64,000 bases of DNA from Clusia tigrina (taxonomy: Eukaryota; Arthropoda; Insecta; Diptera; Clusiidae): the NCBI GenBank assembly GCA_920105625.2, contig OV050032.1:115490542-115554541 (forward strand), read 5' to 3'. The notes below the pieces were generated by a model, which worked only from the letters and a program-made list of their open reading frames with translations, was not told where the DNA came from and did no database searches. The position numbers were made by a program, and so were the translations under genes. This document shows positions 50,156 to 62,700 of the stretch, piece by piece. Position 1 is the stretch's first letter, and each line of letters opens with the position of its first letter.

Positions 50156-51919
50156 TAACAAGCATTTGTATGTTGCAAACTTTGATAGGTGTAGGACGTA
50201 CCGTAAAGAAGTTAGGGGCGTTTGAAGTTTTATCAGTGTTTGATTTGGGACTCTAGGGTAGCATAGCTTTGAGCGATGGCTTAAATTGACAAGAGGCTCG
50301 AGTACTTTATTGTTACAAAATTTCAAGGTTTTATGACGCTCCAGTAAAAAGTTACAAGCATTTGTATGTTGCAAACTTTGATAGTTGTAGGACGTACCGT
50401 AAAGAAGTTAGGGGCGTTTGAAGTTTTATCAGTGTTTGATTTGGGACTCTAGGGTAGAATAGCTTTGAGCGATAGCTTAAAATGACAAGAGCCTCGGGTA
50501 CTTCATTGTTACAAAATTTGAAGGTTTTATGACGCTCCAGTAAAAAGTTACAAGCATTTGTCTGTTGCAAACTTTGATAGGTGTAGGACGTACCGTAAAG
50601 AAGTTAGGGGCGTTTGAAGTTTTTTCAGTTTTTGATTTGGGACTCTAGGGTAGCATAGCTTTGAGCGATAGCTTAAATTGGCAAGAGGCTCGGGTACTTC
50701 ATTGTTACAAAATTTCAAGGTTTTATGGCGCTCCAGTAAAAAGTTACAAGCATTTGAATGTTGCCAACTTTGATAGATGTAGGACGTACCATAAAGAAGT
50801 TAGGGGCGTTTGAAGTTTTGTCAGTGTTTGATTTGGGACTCTAGGGTAGCATAGCTTTGAGCGATAGCTTAAATTGACAAGAGGCTCGAGTACTTTATTG
50901 TTACAAAATTTCAAGGTTTTATGACGCTCCAGTAAAAAGTTACAAGCATTTGTATGTTGCAAACTTTGATAGGTGTAGGACGTACCGTAAAGAAGTTAGG
51001 GCCATTTGAAGTTTTATCAGTGTTTGATTTGGGACTCAAGGGTAGCATAGCTTTGAGCGATAGCTTAAATTGACAAGATGCTCGAGGACTTTATTGTTAC
51101 ATAATTTAAAGGTTTTATGACGCTCCAGTAAAAAGTTACAAGCATTTGTATGTTGCAAACTTTGATAGGTGTAGGACGTACCGTAAAGAAGTTAGGGGCG
51201 TTTGAAGTTTTATCAGTGTTTGATTTGGGACTCTAGGGTAGCATAACTTTGAGCGATGGCTTAAATTGACAAGAGGCTCGAGTACTTTATTGTTACAAAA
51301 TTTCAAGATTTTATGACGCTCCAGTAAAAAGTTACAAGCATTTGTATGTTGCAAACTTTGATAGTTGTAAGACGTACCGTAAAGAAGTTAGGGGCGATTG
51401 AAGTTTTATCAGTGTTTGATTTGGGAATCTAGGGTAGCATAGCTTTGAGCGATGGCTTAAATTGACAAGAGGCTCGAGAACTTTATTGTTACCAAATTTC
51501 AAGGTTTTATGACGCTCCAGTAAAAAGTTACAAGCATTTGTATGTTGCAAACTTTGATAGTTGTAGGACATACCGTAAAGAAATTAGGGGCGTTTGAAGT
51601 TTTATCAGTGTTTGATTTGGGACTCTAGTGTAGAATAGCTTTGAGCGATAGCTTAAATTGACAAGAGGCTCGGGTACTTCATTGTTACAAAATTTCAAGG
51701 TTTTATGATGCTCCAGTAAAAAGTTACAAGCTTTTGTATGTTGCAAACTTTGATAGGTGTAGGACGTACCGTAAAGAAGTTTGGGGTGTTTGAAGTTTTA
51801 TCAGTGTTTGATTTGGGACTCAAGGGTAGCATAGCTTTGAGCGATGGCTTAAATTGACAAGAGGCTCGAGTACTTTATTGTTACAAAATTTCAAGGTTTT
51901 ATGACGCTCCAGTAAAAAG
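50156..51919 (-). repeat. 9-monomer unit, copy 2 (1764 bp)
   Basis: Second copy of 48392-50155. It differs in places, for example GACAAGAGCCTCG near 50485, GGGCGATTG near 51393 and CGAGAACTTT near 51477. A third copy starts at 51920 but loses the order after about 52500. Confidence 0.77.
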
Positions 51920-54900
51920 CTACAAGCATTTGTATGTTGCAAACTTTGATAGGTGTAGGATGTACCGTAAAGAAGTTAGGGGCGTTTGAAGTTTTATCAG
52001 TGTTTGATTTGGGACTCTAGGGTAGCATAGCTTTGAGCGATGGCTTAAATTGACAAGAGGCTCGAGTACTTTATTGTTACAAAATTTCAAGGTTTTATGA
52101 CGCTCCAGTAAAAAGTTACAAGCATTTGTATGTTGCAAACTTTGATAGTTGTAGGACGTACCGTAAAGAAGTTAGGGGCGTTTGAAGTTTTATCAGTGTT
52201 TGATTTGGGACTCTAGGGTAGAATAGCTTTGAGCGATAGCTTAAAATGACAAGAGGCTCGGGTACTTCATTGTTACAAAATTTCAAGGTTTTATGACGCT
52301 CCAGTAAAAAGTTACAAGCATTTGTATGTTGCAAACTTTGATAGGTGTAGGACGTACCGTAAAGAAGTTAGGGGCGTTTGAAGTTTTATCAGTTTTTGAT
52401 TTGGGACTCTAGGGTAGCATAGCTTTGAGCGATAGCTTAAATTGGCAAAAGGCTCGGGTACTTCATTGTTACAAAATTTCAAGGTTTTATGGCGCTCCAG
52501 TAAAAAGTTACAAGCATTTGAATGTTGCCAACTTTGATAGGTGTAGGACGTACCATAAAGAAGTTAGGGGCGTTTGAAGTTTTATCAGTGTTTGATTTGG
52601 GACTCTAGGGTAGCATAACTTTGAGCGATGGCTTAAATTGACAAGAGGCTCGAGTACTTTATTGTTACAAAATTTCAAGGTTTTATGACGCTCCAGTAAA
52701 AAGTTACAAGCATTTGAATGTTGCCAACTTTGATAGGTGTAGGACGTACCATAAAGAAGTTAGGGGCGTTTGAAGTTTTATCAGTGTTTGATTTGGGACT
52801 CTAGGGTAGCATAACTTTGAGCGATGGCTTAAATTGACAAGAGGCTCGAGTACTTTATTGTTACAATATTTCAAGGTTTTATGACGCTCCAGTAAAAAGT
52901 TACAAGCATTTCTATGTTGCAAACTTTGATAGTTGTAGGACGTACCGTTAAGAAGTTAGGGGCGTTTGAAGTTTTATCAGTGTTTGATTTGGGACTCTAG
53001 GGTAGCATAGCTTTGAGCGATAGCTTAAATTGACAAGAGGCTCGAGTACTTTATTGTTACAAAATTTCAAGGTTTTATGACGCTCCAGTAAAAAGTTACA
53101 AGCATTTGTATGTTGCAAACTTTGATAGGTGTAGGACGTACCGTAAAGAAGTTAGGGGCGTTTGAAGTTTTATCAGTGTTTGATTTGGGACTCAAGGGTA
53201 GCATAGCTTTGAGCGATGGCTTAAATTGACAAGAGGCTAGAGTACTTTATTTTTACAAAATTTCAAGGTTTTATGACGCTCCAGTAAAAAGCTACAAGCA
53301 TTTGTATGTTGCAAACTTTGATAGGTGTAGGATGTACCGTAAAGAAGTTAGGGGCGTTTGAAGTTTTATCAGTGTTTGATTTGGGACTCTAGGGTAGCAT
53401 AGCTTTGAGCGATGGCTTAAATTGACAAGAGGCTCGAGTACTTTATTGTTACAAAATTTCAAGGTTTTATGACGCTCCAGTAAAAAGTTACAAGCATTTG
53501 TATGTTGCAAACTTTGATAGTTGTAGGACGTACCGTAAAGAAGTTAGGGGCGTTTGAAGTTTTATCAGTGTTTGATTTGGGACTCTAGGGTAGAATAGCT
53601 TTGAGCGATAGCTTAAAATGACAAGAGCCTCGGGTACTTCATTGTTACAAAATTTCAAGGTTTTATGACGCTCCAGTAAAAAGTTACAAGCATTTGTATG
53701 TTGCAAACTTTGATAGGTGTAGGACGTACCGTAAAGAAGTTAGGGGCGTTTGAAGTTTTATCAGTGTTTGATTTGGGACTCAAGGGTAGCATAGCTTTGA
53801 GCGATGGCTTAAATTGACAAGAGGCTAGAGTACTTTATTGTTACAAAATTTCAAGGTTTTATGACGCTCCAGTAAAAAGCTACAAGCATTTGTATGTTGC
53901 AAACTTTGATACGTGTAGGATGTACCGTAAAGAAGTTAGGGGCGTTTGAAGTTTTATCAGTGTTTGATTTGGGACTCTAGGGTAGCATAGCTTTGAGCGA
54001 TAGCTTAAATTGACAAGAGGCTCGAGTACTTTATTGTTACAAAATTTCAAGGTTTTATGACGCTCCAGTAAAAAGTTACAAGCATTTGTATCTTGCAAAC
54101 TTTGATAGTTGTAGGACGTACCGTAAAGAAGTTAGGGGCGTTTGAAGTTTTATCAGTGTTTGATTTGGGACTCTAGGTTAGAATAGCTTTGAGCGATAGC
54201 TTAAAATGACAAGAGGCTCGTGTACTTCATTGTTACAAAATTTTAAGGTTTTATGACGCTCCAGTAAAAAGTTACAAGCATTTGTATGTTGCAAACTTTG
54301 ATAGGTGTAGGACGTACCGTAAAGAAGTTAGGGGCGTTTGAAGTTTTATCAGTTTTTGATTTGGGACTCTAGGGTAGCATAGCTTTGAGCGATAGCTTAA
54401 ATTGGCAAAAGGCTCGGGTACTTCATTGTTACAAAATTTCAAGGTTTTATGGCGCTCCAGTAAAAAGTTACAAGCATTTGAATGTTGCCAACTTTGATAG
54501 GTATAGGACGTACCATAAAGAAGTTAGGGGCGTTTGAAGTTTTATCAGTGTTTGATTTGGGACTCTAGGGTAGCATAGCTTTGAGCGATAGCTTAAATTG
54601 ACAAGAGGCTCGAGTACTTTATTGTTACAAAATTTCAAGGTTTTATGACGCTCCAGTAAAAAGTTACAAGCATTTGTATGTTGCAAACTTTGATAGGTGT
54701 AGGACGTACCGTAAAGAAGTTAGGGCCATTTGAAGTTTTATCAGTGTTTGATTTGGGACTCAAGGGTAGCATAGCTTTGAGCGATAGCTTCAATTGACAA
54801 GATGCTCGAGTACTTTATTGTTACATAATTTAAAGGTTTTATGATGCTCCAGTAAAAAGTTACAAGCATTTGTATGTTGCAAACTTTGATAAGTGTAGGA

Positions 54901-55468
54901 CGTACCGTAAAGAAGTTAGGGGCGTTTGAAGTTTTATCAGTGTTTGATTTGGGACTCTAGGGTAGCATAAATTTGAGCGATGGCTTAAATTGACAAGAGG
55001 CTCGAGTACTTAATTGTTACAAAATTTCAAGATTTTATGACGCTCCAGTAAAAAGTTACAAGCATTTGTATGTTGCAAACTTTGATAGTTGTAAGACGTA
55101 CCGTAAAGAAGTTAGGGGCGTTTGAAGTTTTATCAGTGTTTGATTTGGGACTCAAGGTAGCATAGCTTTGAGCGATGGCTTAAATTGACAAGAGGCTCGA
55201 GTACTTTTTGTTACAATATTTCAAGGTTTTATGACGCTCCAGTAAAAAGTTACAAGCATTTGTATGTTGCAAACTTTGATAGTTGTAGGACGTACCGTAA
55301 AGAAGTTAGGGGCGTTTGAAGTTTTATCAGTGTTTGATTTGGGACTCTAGGGTAGCATAGCTTTGAGCGATAGCTTAAATTGACAAGAGGCTCGAGTACT
55401 TTATTGTTACAAAATTTCAAGGTTTTATGACGCTCCAGTAAAAAGTTACAAGCATTTGTATGTTGCAA

Positions 55469-57043
55469 ACTTTGATAGGTGTAGGACGTACCGTAAAGAA
55501 GTTAGGGGCGTTTGAAGTTTTATCAGTTTTTGATTTGGGACTCTAGGGTAGCATAGCTTTGAGCGATAGCTTAAATTGGCAAAAGGCTCGGGTACTTCAT
55601 TGTTACAAAATTTCAAGGTTTTATGGCGCTCCAGTAAAAAGTTACAAGCATTTGAATGTTGCCAACTTTGATAGGTGTAGGACGTACCGTAAAGAAGTTA
55701 GGGGCGTTTGAAGTTTTATCAGTGTTTGATTTGGGACTCTAGGGTAGCATAGCTTTGAGCGATAGCTTAAATTGACAAGAGGCTCGAGTACTTTATTGTT
55801 ACAAAATTTCAAGGTTTTATGACGCTCCAGTAAAAAGTTACAAGCATTTGTATGTTGCAAACTTTGATAGGTGTAGGACGTACCGTAAAGAAGTTAGGGC
55901 CATTTGAAGTTTTATCAGTGTTTGATTTGGGACTCAAGGGTAGCATAGCTTTGAGCGATAGCTTCAATTGACAAGATGCTCGAGTACTTTATTGTTACAT
56001 AATTTAAAGTTTTTATGACGCTCCAGTAAAAAGTTACAAGCATTTGTATGTTGCAAACTTTGATAGGTGTAGGACGTACCGTAAAGAAGTTAGGGGCGTT
56101 TGAAGTTTTATCAGTGTTTGATTTGGGACTCTAGGGTAGCATAACTTTGAGCGATGGCTTAAATTGACAAGAGGCTCGAGTACTTTATTGTTACAAAATT
56201 TCAAGATTTTATGACGCTCCAGTAAAAAGTTACAAGCGTTTGTATGTTGCAAACTTTGATAGTTGTAAGACGTACCGTAAAGAAGTTAGGGGCGTTTGAA
56301 GTTTTATTAGTGTTTGATTTGGGACTCTAGGGTAGCATAGCTTTGAGCGATGGCTTAAATGGACAAGAGGCTCGAGTACTTTATTGTTACAAAATTTCAA
56401 GGTTTTATGACGCTCCAGTAAAAAGTTACAAGCATTTGCATGTTGCAAACTTTGATAGTTGTAGGACGTACCGTAAAGAAGTTAGGGGCGTTTGAAGTTT
56501 TATCAGTGTTTGATTTGGGACTCTAGGGTAGCATAGCTTTGAGCGATAGCTTAAATTGCCAAGAGGCTCGAGTACTTTATTGTTACAAAATTTCAAGGTT
56601 TTATGTTTTATGACGCTCCAGTAAAAAGTTACAAGCATTTGTATGTTGCAAACTTTGATAGGTGTAGGACGTACCGTAAAGAAGTTAGGGGCGTTTGAAG
56701 TTTTATCAGTGTTTGATTTGGGACTCTAGGGTAGCATAACTTTGAGCGATGGCTTAAATTGACAAGAGGCTCGAGTACTTTATTGTTACAAAATTTCAAG
56801 ATTTTATGACGCTCCAGTAAAAAGTTACAAGCATTTGTATGTTGCAAACTTTGATAGTTGTAGGATGTACCGTAAAGAAGTTAGGGGCGTTTGAAGTTTT
56901 ATCAGTGTTTGATTTGGGACTCTAGGGTAGCATAGCTTTGAGCGATGGCTTAAATTGACAAGAGGCTCGAGTACTTTATTGTTACAAAATTTCAAGGTTT
57001 TATGACGCTCCAGTAAAAAGTTACAAGCATTTGTATGTTGCAA
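55469..57043 (-). repeat. 1575-bp higher-order unit, copy 1
   Basis: Eight monomers plus 7 bp. Order along the + strand: AGTTTTTGATTTG/GGCAAAAGG monomer, GAATGTTGCC monomer, GACAAGATGCTCG monomer, GCATAACTTTG monomer, TTTTATTAGTG monomer, AATTGCCAAGAGG monomer with the 7-bp insertion, GCATAACTTTG monomer, and TAGGATGTACC monomer. Confidence 0.82.
56599..56612 (-). repeat. 7-bp tandem duplication marker
   Basis: TTTTATG occurs twice in a row where other monomers have it once, giving a 203-bp monomer. This makes the higher-order unit 1575 bp rather than 1568 bp and is a clean marker for its copies. Confidence 0.93.
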
Positions 57044-58618
57044 ACTTTGATAGGTGTAGGACGTACCGTAAAGAAGTTAGGGGCGTTTGAAGTTTTATCA
57101 GTTTTTGATTTGGGACTCTAGGGTAGCATAGCTTTGAGCGATAGCTTAAATTGGCAAAAGGCTCGGGTACTTCATTGTTACAAAATTTCAAGGTTTTATG
57201 GCGCTCCAGTAAAAAGTTACAAGCATTTGAATGTTGCCAACTTTGATAGGTGTAGGACGTACCATAAAGAAGTTAGGGGCGTTTGAAGTTTTATCAGTGT
57301 TTGATTTGGGACTCTAGGGTAGCATAGCTTTGAGCGATAGCTTAAATTGACAAGAGGCTCGAGTACTTTATTGTTACAAAATTTCAAGGTTTTATGACGC
57401 TCCAGTAAAAAGTTACAAGCATTTGTATGTTGCAAACTTTGATAGGTGTAGGACGTACCGTAAAGAAGTTAGGGCCATTTGAAGTTTTATCAGTGTTTGA
57501 TTTGGGACTCAAGGGTAGCATAGCTTTGAGCGATAGCTTCAATTGACAAGATGCTCGAGTACTTTATTGTTACATAATTTAAAGTTTTTATGACGCTCCA
57601 GTAAAAAGTTACAAGCATTTGTATGTTGCAAACTTTGATAGGTGTAGGACGTACCGTAAAGAAGTTAGGGGCGTTTGAAGTTTTATCAGTGTTTGATTTG
57701 GGACTCTAGGGTAGCATAACTTTGAGCGATGGCTTAAATTGACAAGAGGCTCGAGTACTTTATTGTTACAAAATTTCAAGATTTTATGACGCTCCAGTAA
57801 AAAGTTACAAGCGTTTGTATGTTGCAAACTTTGATAGTTGTAAGACGTACCGTAAAGAAGTTAGGGGCGTTTGAAGTTTTATTAGTGTTTGATTTGGGAC
57901 TCTAGGGTAGCATAGCTTTGAGCGATGGCTTAAATTGACAAGAGGCTCGAGTACTTTATTGTTACAATATTTCAAGGTTTTATGACGCTCCAGTAAAAAG
58001 TTACAAGCATTTGTATGTTGCAAACTTTGATAGTTGTAGGACGTACCGTAAAGAAGTTAGGGGCGTTTGAAGTTTTATCAGTGTTTGATTTGGGACTCTA
58101 GGGTAGCATAGCTTTGAGCGATAGCTTAAATTGCCAAGAGGCTCGAGTACTTTATTGTTACAAAATTTCAAGGTTTTATGTTTTATGACGCTCCAGTAAA
58201 AAGTTACAAGCATTTGTATGTTGCAAACTTTGATAGGTGTAGGACGTACCGTAAAGAAGTTAGGGGCGTTTGAAGTTTTATCAGTGTTTGATTTGGGACT
58301 CTAGGGTAGCATAACTTTGAGCGATGGCTTAAATTGACAAGAGGCTCGAGTACTTTATTGTTACAAAATTTCAAGATTTTATGACGCTCCAGTAAAAAGT
58401 TACAAGCATTTGTATGTTGCAAACTTTGATAGTTGTAGGATGTACCGTAAAGAAGTTAGGGGCGTTTGAAGTTTTATCAGTGTTTGATTTGGGACTCTAG
58501 GGTAGCATAGCTTTGAGCGATGGCTTAAATTGACAAGAGGCTCGAGTACTTTATTGTTACAAAATTTCAAGGTTTTATGACGCTCCAGTAAAAAGTTACA
58601 AGCATTTGTATGTTGCAA
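57044..58618 (-). repeat. 1575-bp higher-order unit, copy 2
   Basis: Same monomer order as 55469-57043, with only a few differences noted by eye (for example TGTTACAATATTTC near 57963 and CCATAAAG near 57262). It carries the same 7-bp insertion. Confidence 0.82.
58174..58187 (-). repeat. 7-bp tandem duplication marker, second copy
   Basis: The doubled TTTTATG is found again exactly 1575 bp after the first, in the equivalent monomer of the next unit. I did not find a third copy in the window. Confidence 0.93.
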
Positions 58619-59771
58619 ACTTTGATAGGTGTAGGACGTACCGTAAAGAAGTTAGGGGCGTTTGAAGTTTTATCAGTTTTTGATTTGGGACTCTAGGGTA
58701 GCATAGCTTTGAGCGATAGCTTAAATTGGCAAAAGGCTCGGGTACTTCATTGTTACAAAATTTCAAGGTTTTATGGCGCTCCAGTAAAAAGTTACAAGCA
58801 TTTGAATGTTGCCAACTTTGATAGGTGTAGGACGTACCATAAAGAAGTTAGGGGCGTTTGAAGTTTTATCAGTGTTTGATTTGGGACTCTAGGGTAGCAT
58901 AGCTTTGAGCGATAGCTTAAATTGACAAGAGGCTCGAGTACTTTATTGTTACAAAATTTCAAGGTTTTATGACGCTCCAGTAAAAAGTTACAAGCATTTG
59001 TATGTTGCAAACTTTGAGAGGTGTAGGACGTACCGTAAAGAAGTTAGGGCCATTTGAAGTTTTATCAGTGTTTGATTTGGGACTCAAGGGTAGCATAGCT
59101 TTGAGCGATAGCTTCAATTGACAAGATGCTCGAGTACTTTATTGTTACATAATTTAAAGTTTTTATGACGCTCCAGTAAAAAGTTACAAGCATTTGTATG
59201 TTGCAAACTTTGATAGGTGTAGGACGTACCGTAAAGAAGTTAGGGGCGTTTGAAGTTTTATCAGTGTTTGATTTGGGACTCTAGGGTAGCATAACTTTGA
59301 GCGATGGCTTAAATTGACAAGAGGCTCGAGTACTTTATTGTTACAAAATTTCAAGATTTTATGACGCTCCAGTAAAAAGTTACAAGCATTTGTATGTTGC
59401 AAACTTTGATAGTTGTAAGACGTACCGTAAAGAAGTTAGGGGCGTTTGAAGTTTTATTAGTGTTTGATTTGGGACTCTAGGGTAGCATAGCTTTGAGCGA
59501 TGGCTTAAATTGACAAGAGGCTCGAGTACTTTATTGTTACAATATTTCAAGGTTTTATGACGCTCCAGTAAAAAGTTACAAGCATTTGTATGTTGCAAAC
59601 TTTGATAGTTGTAGGACGTACCGTAAAGAAGTTAGGGGCGTTTGAAGTTTTATCAGTGTTTGATTTGGGACTCTAGGGTAGCATAGCTTTGAGCGATAGC
59701 TTAAATTGCCAAGAGGCTCGAGTACTTTATTGTTACAAAATTTCAAGGTTTTATGACGCTCCAGTAAAAAG
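58619..59771 (-). repeat. 1575-bp higher-order unit, truncated copy 3
   Basis: Follows the order of copies 1 and 2 for about six monomers. The AATTGCCAAGAGG monomer (59576-59771) lacks the 7-bp insertion, and the next monomers belong to another series (GTAGAATAGC type). Either the insertion arose after this copy split off, or exchange replaced it. Confidence 0.77.
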
Positions 59772-62700
59772 TTACAAGCATTTGTATGTTGCAAACTTTG
59801 ATAGTTGTAGGACGTACCGTAAAGAAGTTAGGGGCGTTTGAAGTTTTATCAGTGTTTGATTTGGGACTCTAGGGTAGAATAGCTTTGAGCGATAGCTTAA
59901 AATGACAAGAGCCTCGGGTACTTCATTGTTACAAAATTTCAAGGTTTTATGACGCTCCAGTAAAAAGTTACAAGCATTTGTATGTTGCAAACTTTGATAG
60001 GTGTAGGACGTACCGTAAAGAAGTTAGGGGCGTTTGAAGTTTTATCAGTGTTTGATTTGGGACTCAAGGGTAGCATAGCTTTGAGCGATGGCTTAAATTG
60101 ACAAGAGGCTCGAGTACTTTATTGTTACAAAATTTCAAGGTTTTATGACGCTCCAGTAAAAAGCTACAAGCATTTGTATGTTGCAAACTTTGATACGTGT
60201 AGGATGTACCGTAAAGAAGTTAGGGGCGTTTGAAGTTTTATCAGTGTTTGATTTGGGACTCTAGGGTAGCATAGCTTTGAGCGATGGCTTAAATTGACAA
60301 GAGGCTCGAGTACTTTATTGTTACAAAATTTCAAGGTTTTATGACGCTCCAGTAAAAAGTTACAAGCATTTGTATGTTGCAAACTTTTATAGTTGTAGGA
60401 CGTACCGTAAAGAAGTTAGGGGCGTTTGAAGTTTTATCAGTGTTTGATTTGGGACTCTAGGGTAGAATAGCTTTGAGCGATAGCTTAAAATGACAAGAGG
60501 CTCGGGTACTTCATTGTTACAAAATTTCAAGGTTTTATGACGCTCCAGTAAAAAGTTACAAGCATTTGTATGTTGCAAACTTTGATAGGTGTAGGACGTA
60601 CCGTAAAGAAGTTAGGGGCGTTTGAAGTTTTATCAGTTTTTGATTTGGGACTCTAGGGTAGCATAGCTTTGAGCGATAGCTTAAATTGGCAAAAGGCTCG
60701 GGTACTTCATTGTTACAAAATTTCAAGGTTTTATGGCGCTCCAGTAAAAAGTTACAAGCATTTGAATGTTGCCAACTTTGATAGGTGTAGGACGTACCAT
60801 AAAGAAGTTAGGGACGTTTGAAGTTTTATCAGTGTTTGATTTGGGACTCTAGGGTAGCATAGCTTTGAGCGATAGCTTAAATTGACAAGAGGCTCGAGTA
60901 CTTTATTGTTACAAAATTTCAAGGTTTTATGACGCTCCAGTAAAAAGTTACAAGCATTTGTATGTTGCAAACTTTGATAGGTGTAGGACGTACCGTAAAG
61001 AAGTTAGGGCCATTTGAAGTTTTATCAGTGTTTGATTTGGGACTCAAGGGTAGCATAGCTTTAAGCGATAGCTTCAATTGACAAGATGCTCGAGTACTTT
61101 ATTGTTACATAATTTAAAGTTTTTATGACGCTCCAGTAAAAAGTTACAAGCATTTGTATGTTGCAAACTTTGATAGGTGTAGGACGTACCGTAAAGAAGT
61201 TAGGGGCGTTTGAAGTTTTATCAGTGTTTGATTTGGGACTCTAGGGTAGCATAACTTTGAGCGATGGCTTAAATTGACAAGAGGCTCGAGTACTTTATTG
61301 TTACAAAATTTCAAGATTTTATGACGCTCCAGTAAAAAGTTACAAGCATTTGTATGTTGCAAACTTTGATAGTTGTAAGACGTACCGTAAAGAAGTTAGG
61401 GGCGTTTGAAGTTTTATTAGTGTTTGATTTGGGACTCTAGGGTAGCATAGCTTTGAGCGATGGCTTAAATTGACAAGAGGCTCGAGTACTTTATTGTTAC
61501 AATATTTCAAGGTTTTATGACGCTCCAGTAAAAAGTTACAAGCATTTGTATGTTGCAAACTTTGATAGTTGTAGGACGTACCTTAAAGAAGTTAGGGGCG
61601 TTTGAAGTTTTATCAGTGTTTGATTTGGGACTCTAGGGTAGCATAGCTTTGAGCGATAGCTTAAATTGCCAAGAGGCTCGAGTACTTTATTGTTACAAAA
61701 TTTCAAGGTTTTATGACGCTCCAGTAAAAAGTTACAAGCATTTGTATGTTGCAAACTTTGATAGGTGTAGGACGTACCGTAAAGAAGTTAGGGGCGTTTG
61801 AAGTTTTATCAGTGTTTGGTTTGGGACTCAAGGGTAGCATAGCTTTGAGCGATGGCTTAAATTGACAAGAGGCTAGAGTACTTTATTGTTACAAAATTTC
61901 AAGGTTTTATGACGCTCCAGTAAAAAGCTACAAGCATTTGTATGTTGCAAACTTTGATAGGTGTAGGATGTACCGTAAAGAAGTTAGGGGCGTTTGAAGT
62001 TTTATTAGTGTTTGATTTGGGACTCTAGGGTAGCATAGCTTTGAGCGATGGCTTAAATTGACAAGAGGCTCGAGTACTTTATTGTTACAATATTTCAAGG
62101 TTTTATGACGCTCCAGTAAAAAGTTACAAGCATTTGTATGTTGCAAACTTTGATAGTTGTAGGACGTACCGTAAAGAAGTTAGGGGCGTTTGAAGTTTTA
62201 TCAGTGTTTGATTTGGGACTCTAGGGTAGCATAGCTTTGAGCGATAGCTTAAATTGACAAGAGGCTCGAGTACTTTATTGTTACAAAATTTCAAGGTTTT
62301 ATGACGCTCCAGTAAAAAGTTACAAGCATTTGTATGTTGCAAACTTTGATAGGTGTAGGACGTACCGTAAAGAAGTTAGGGGCGTTTGAAGTTTTATCAG
62401 TGTTTGATTTGGGACTCAAGGGTAGCATAGCTTTGAGCGATGGCTTAAATTGACAAGAGGCTAGAGTACTTTATTGTTACAAAATTTCAAGGTTTTATGA
62501 CGCTCCAGTAAAAAGCTACAAGCATTTGTATGTTGCAAACTTTGATAGGTGTAGGATGTACCGTAAAGAAGTTAGGGGCGTTTGAAGTTTTATCAGTGTT
62601 TGATTTGGGACTCTAGGGTAGCATAGCTTTGAGCGATGGCTTAAATTGACAAGAGGCTCGAGTACTTTATTGTTACAAAATTTCAAGGTTTTATGACGCT

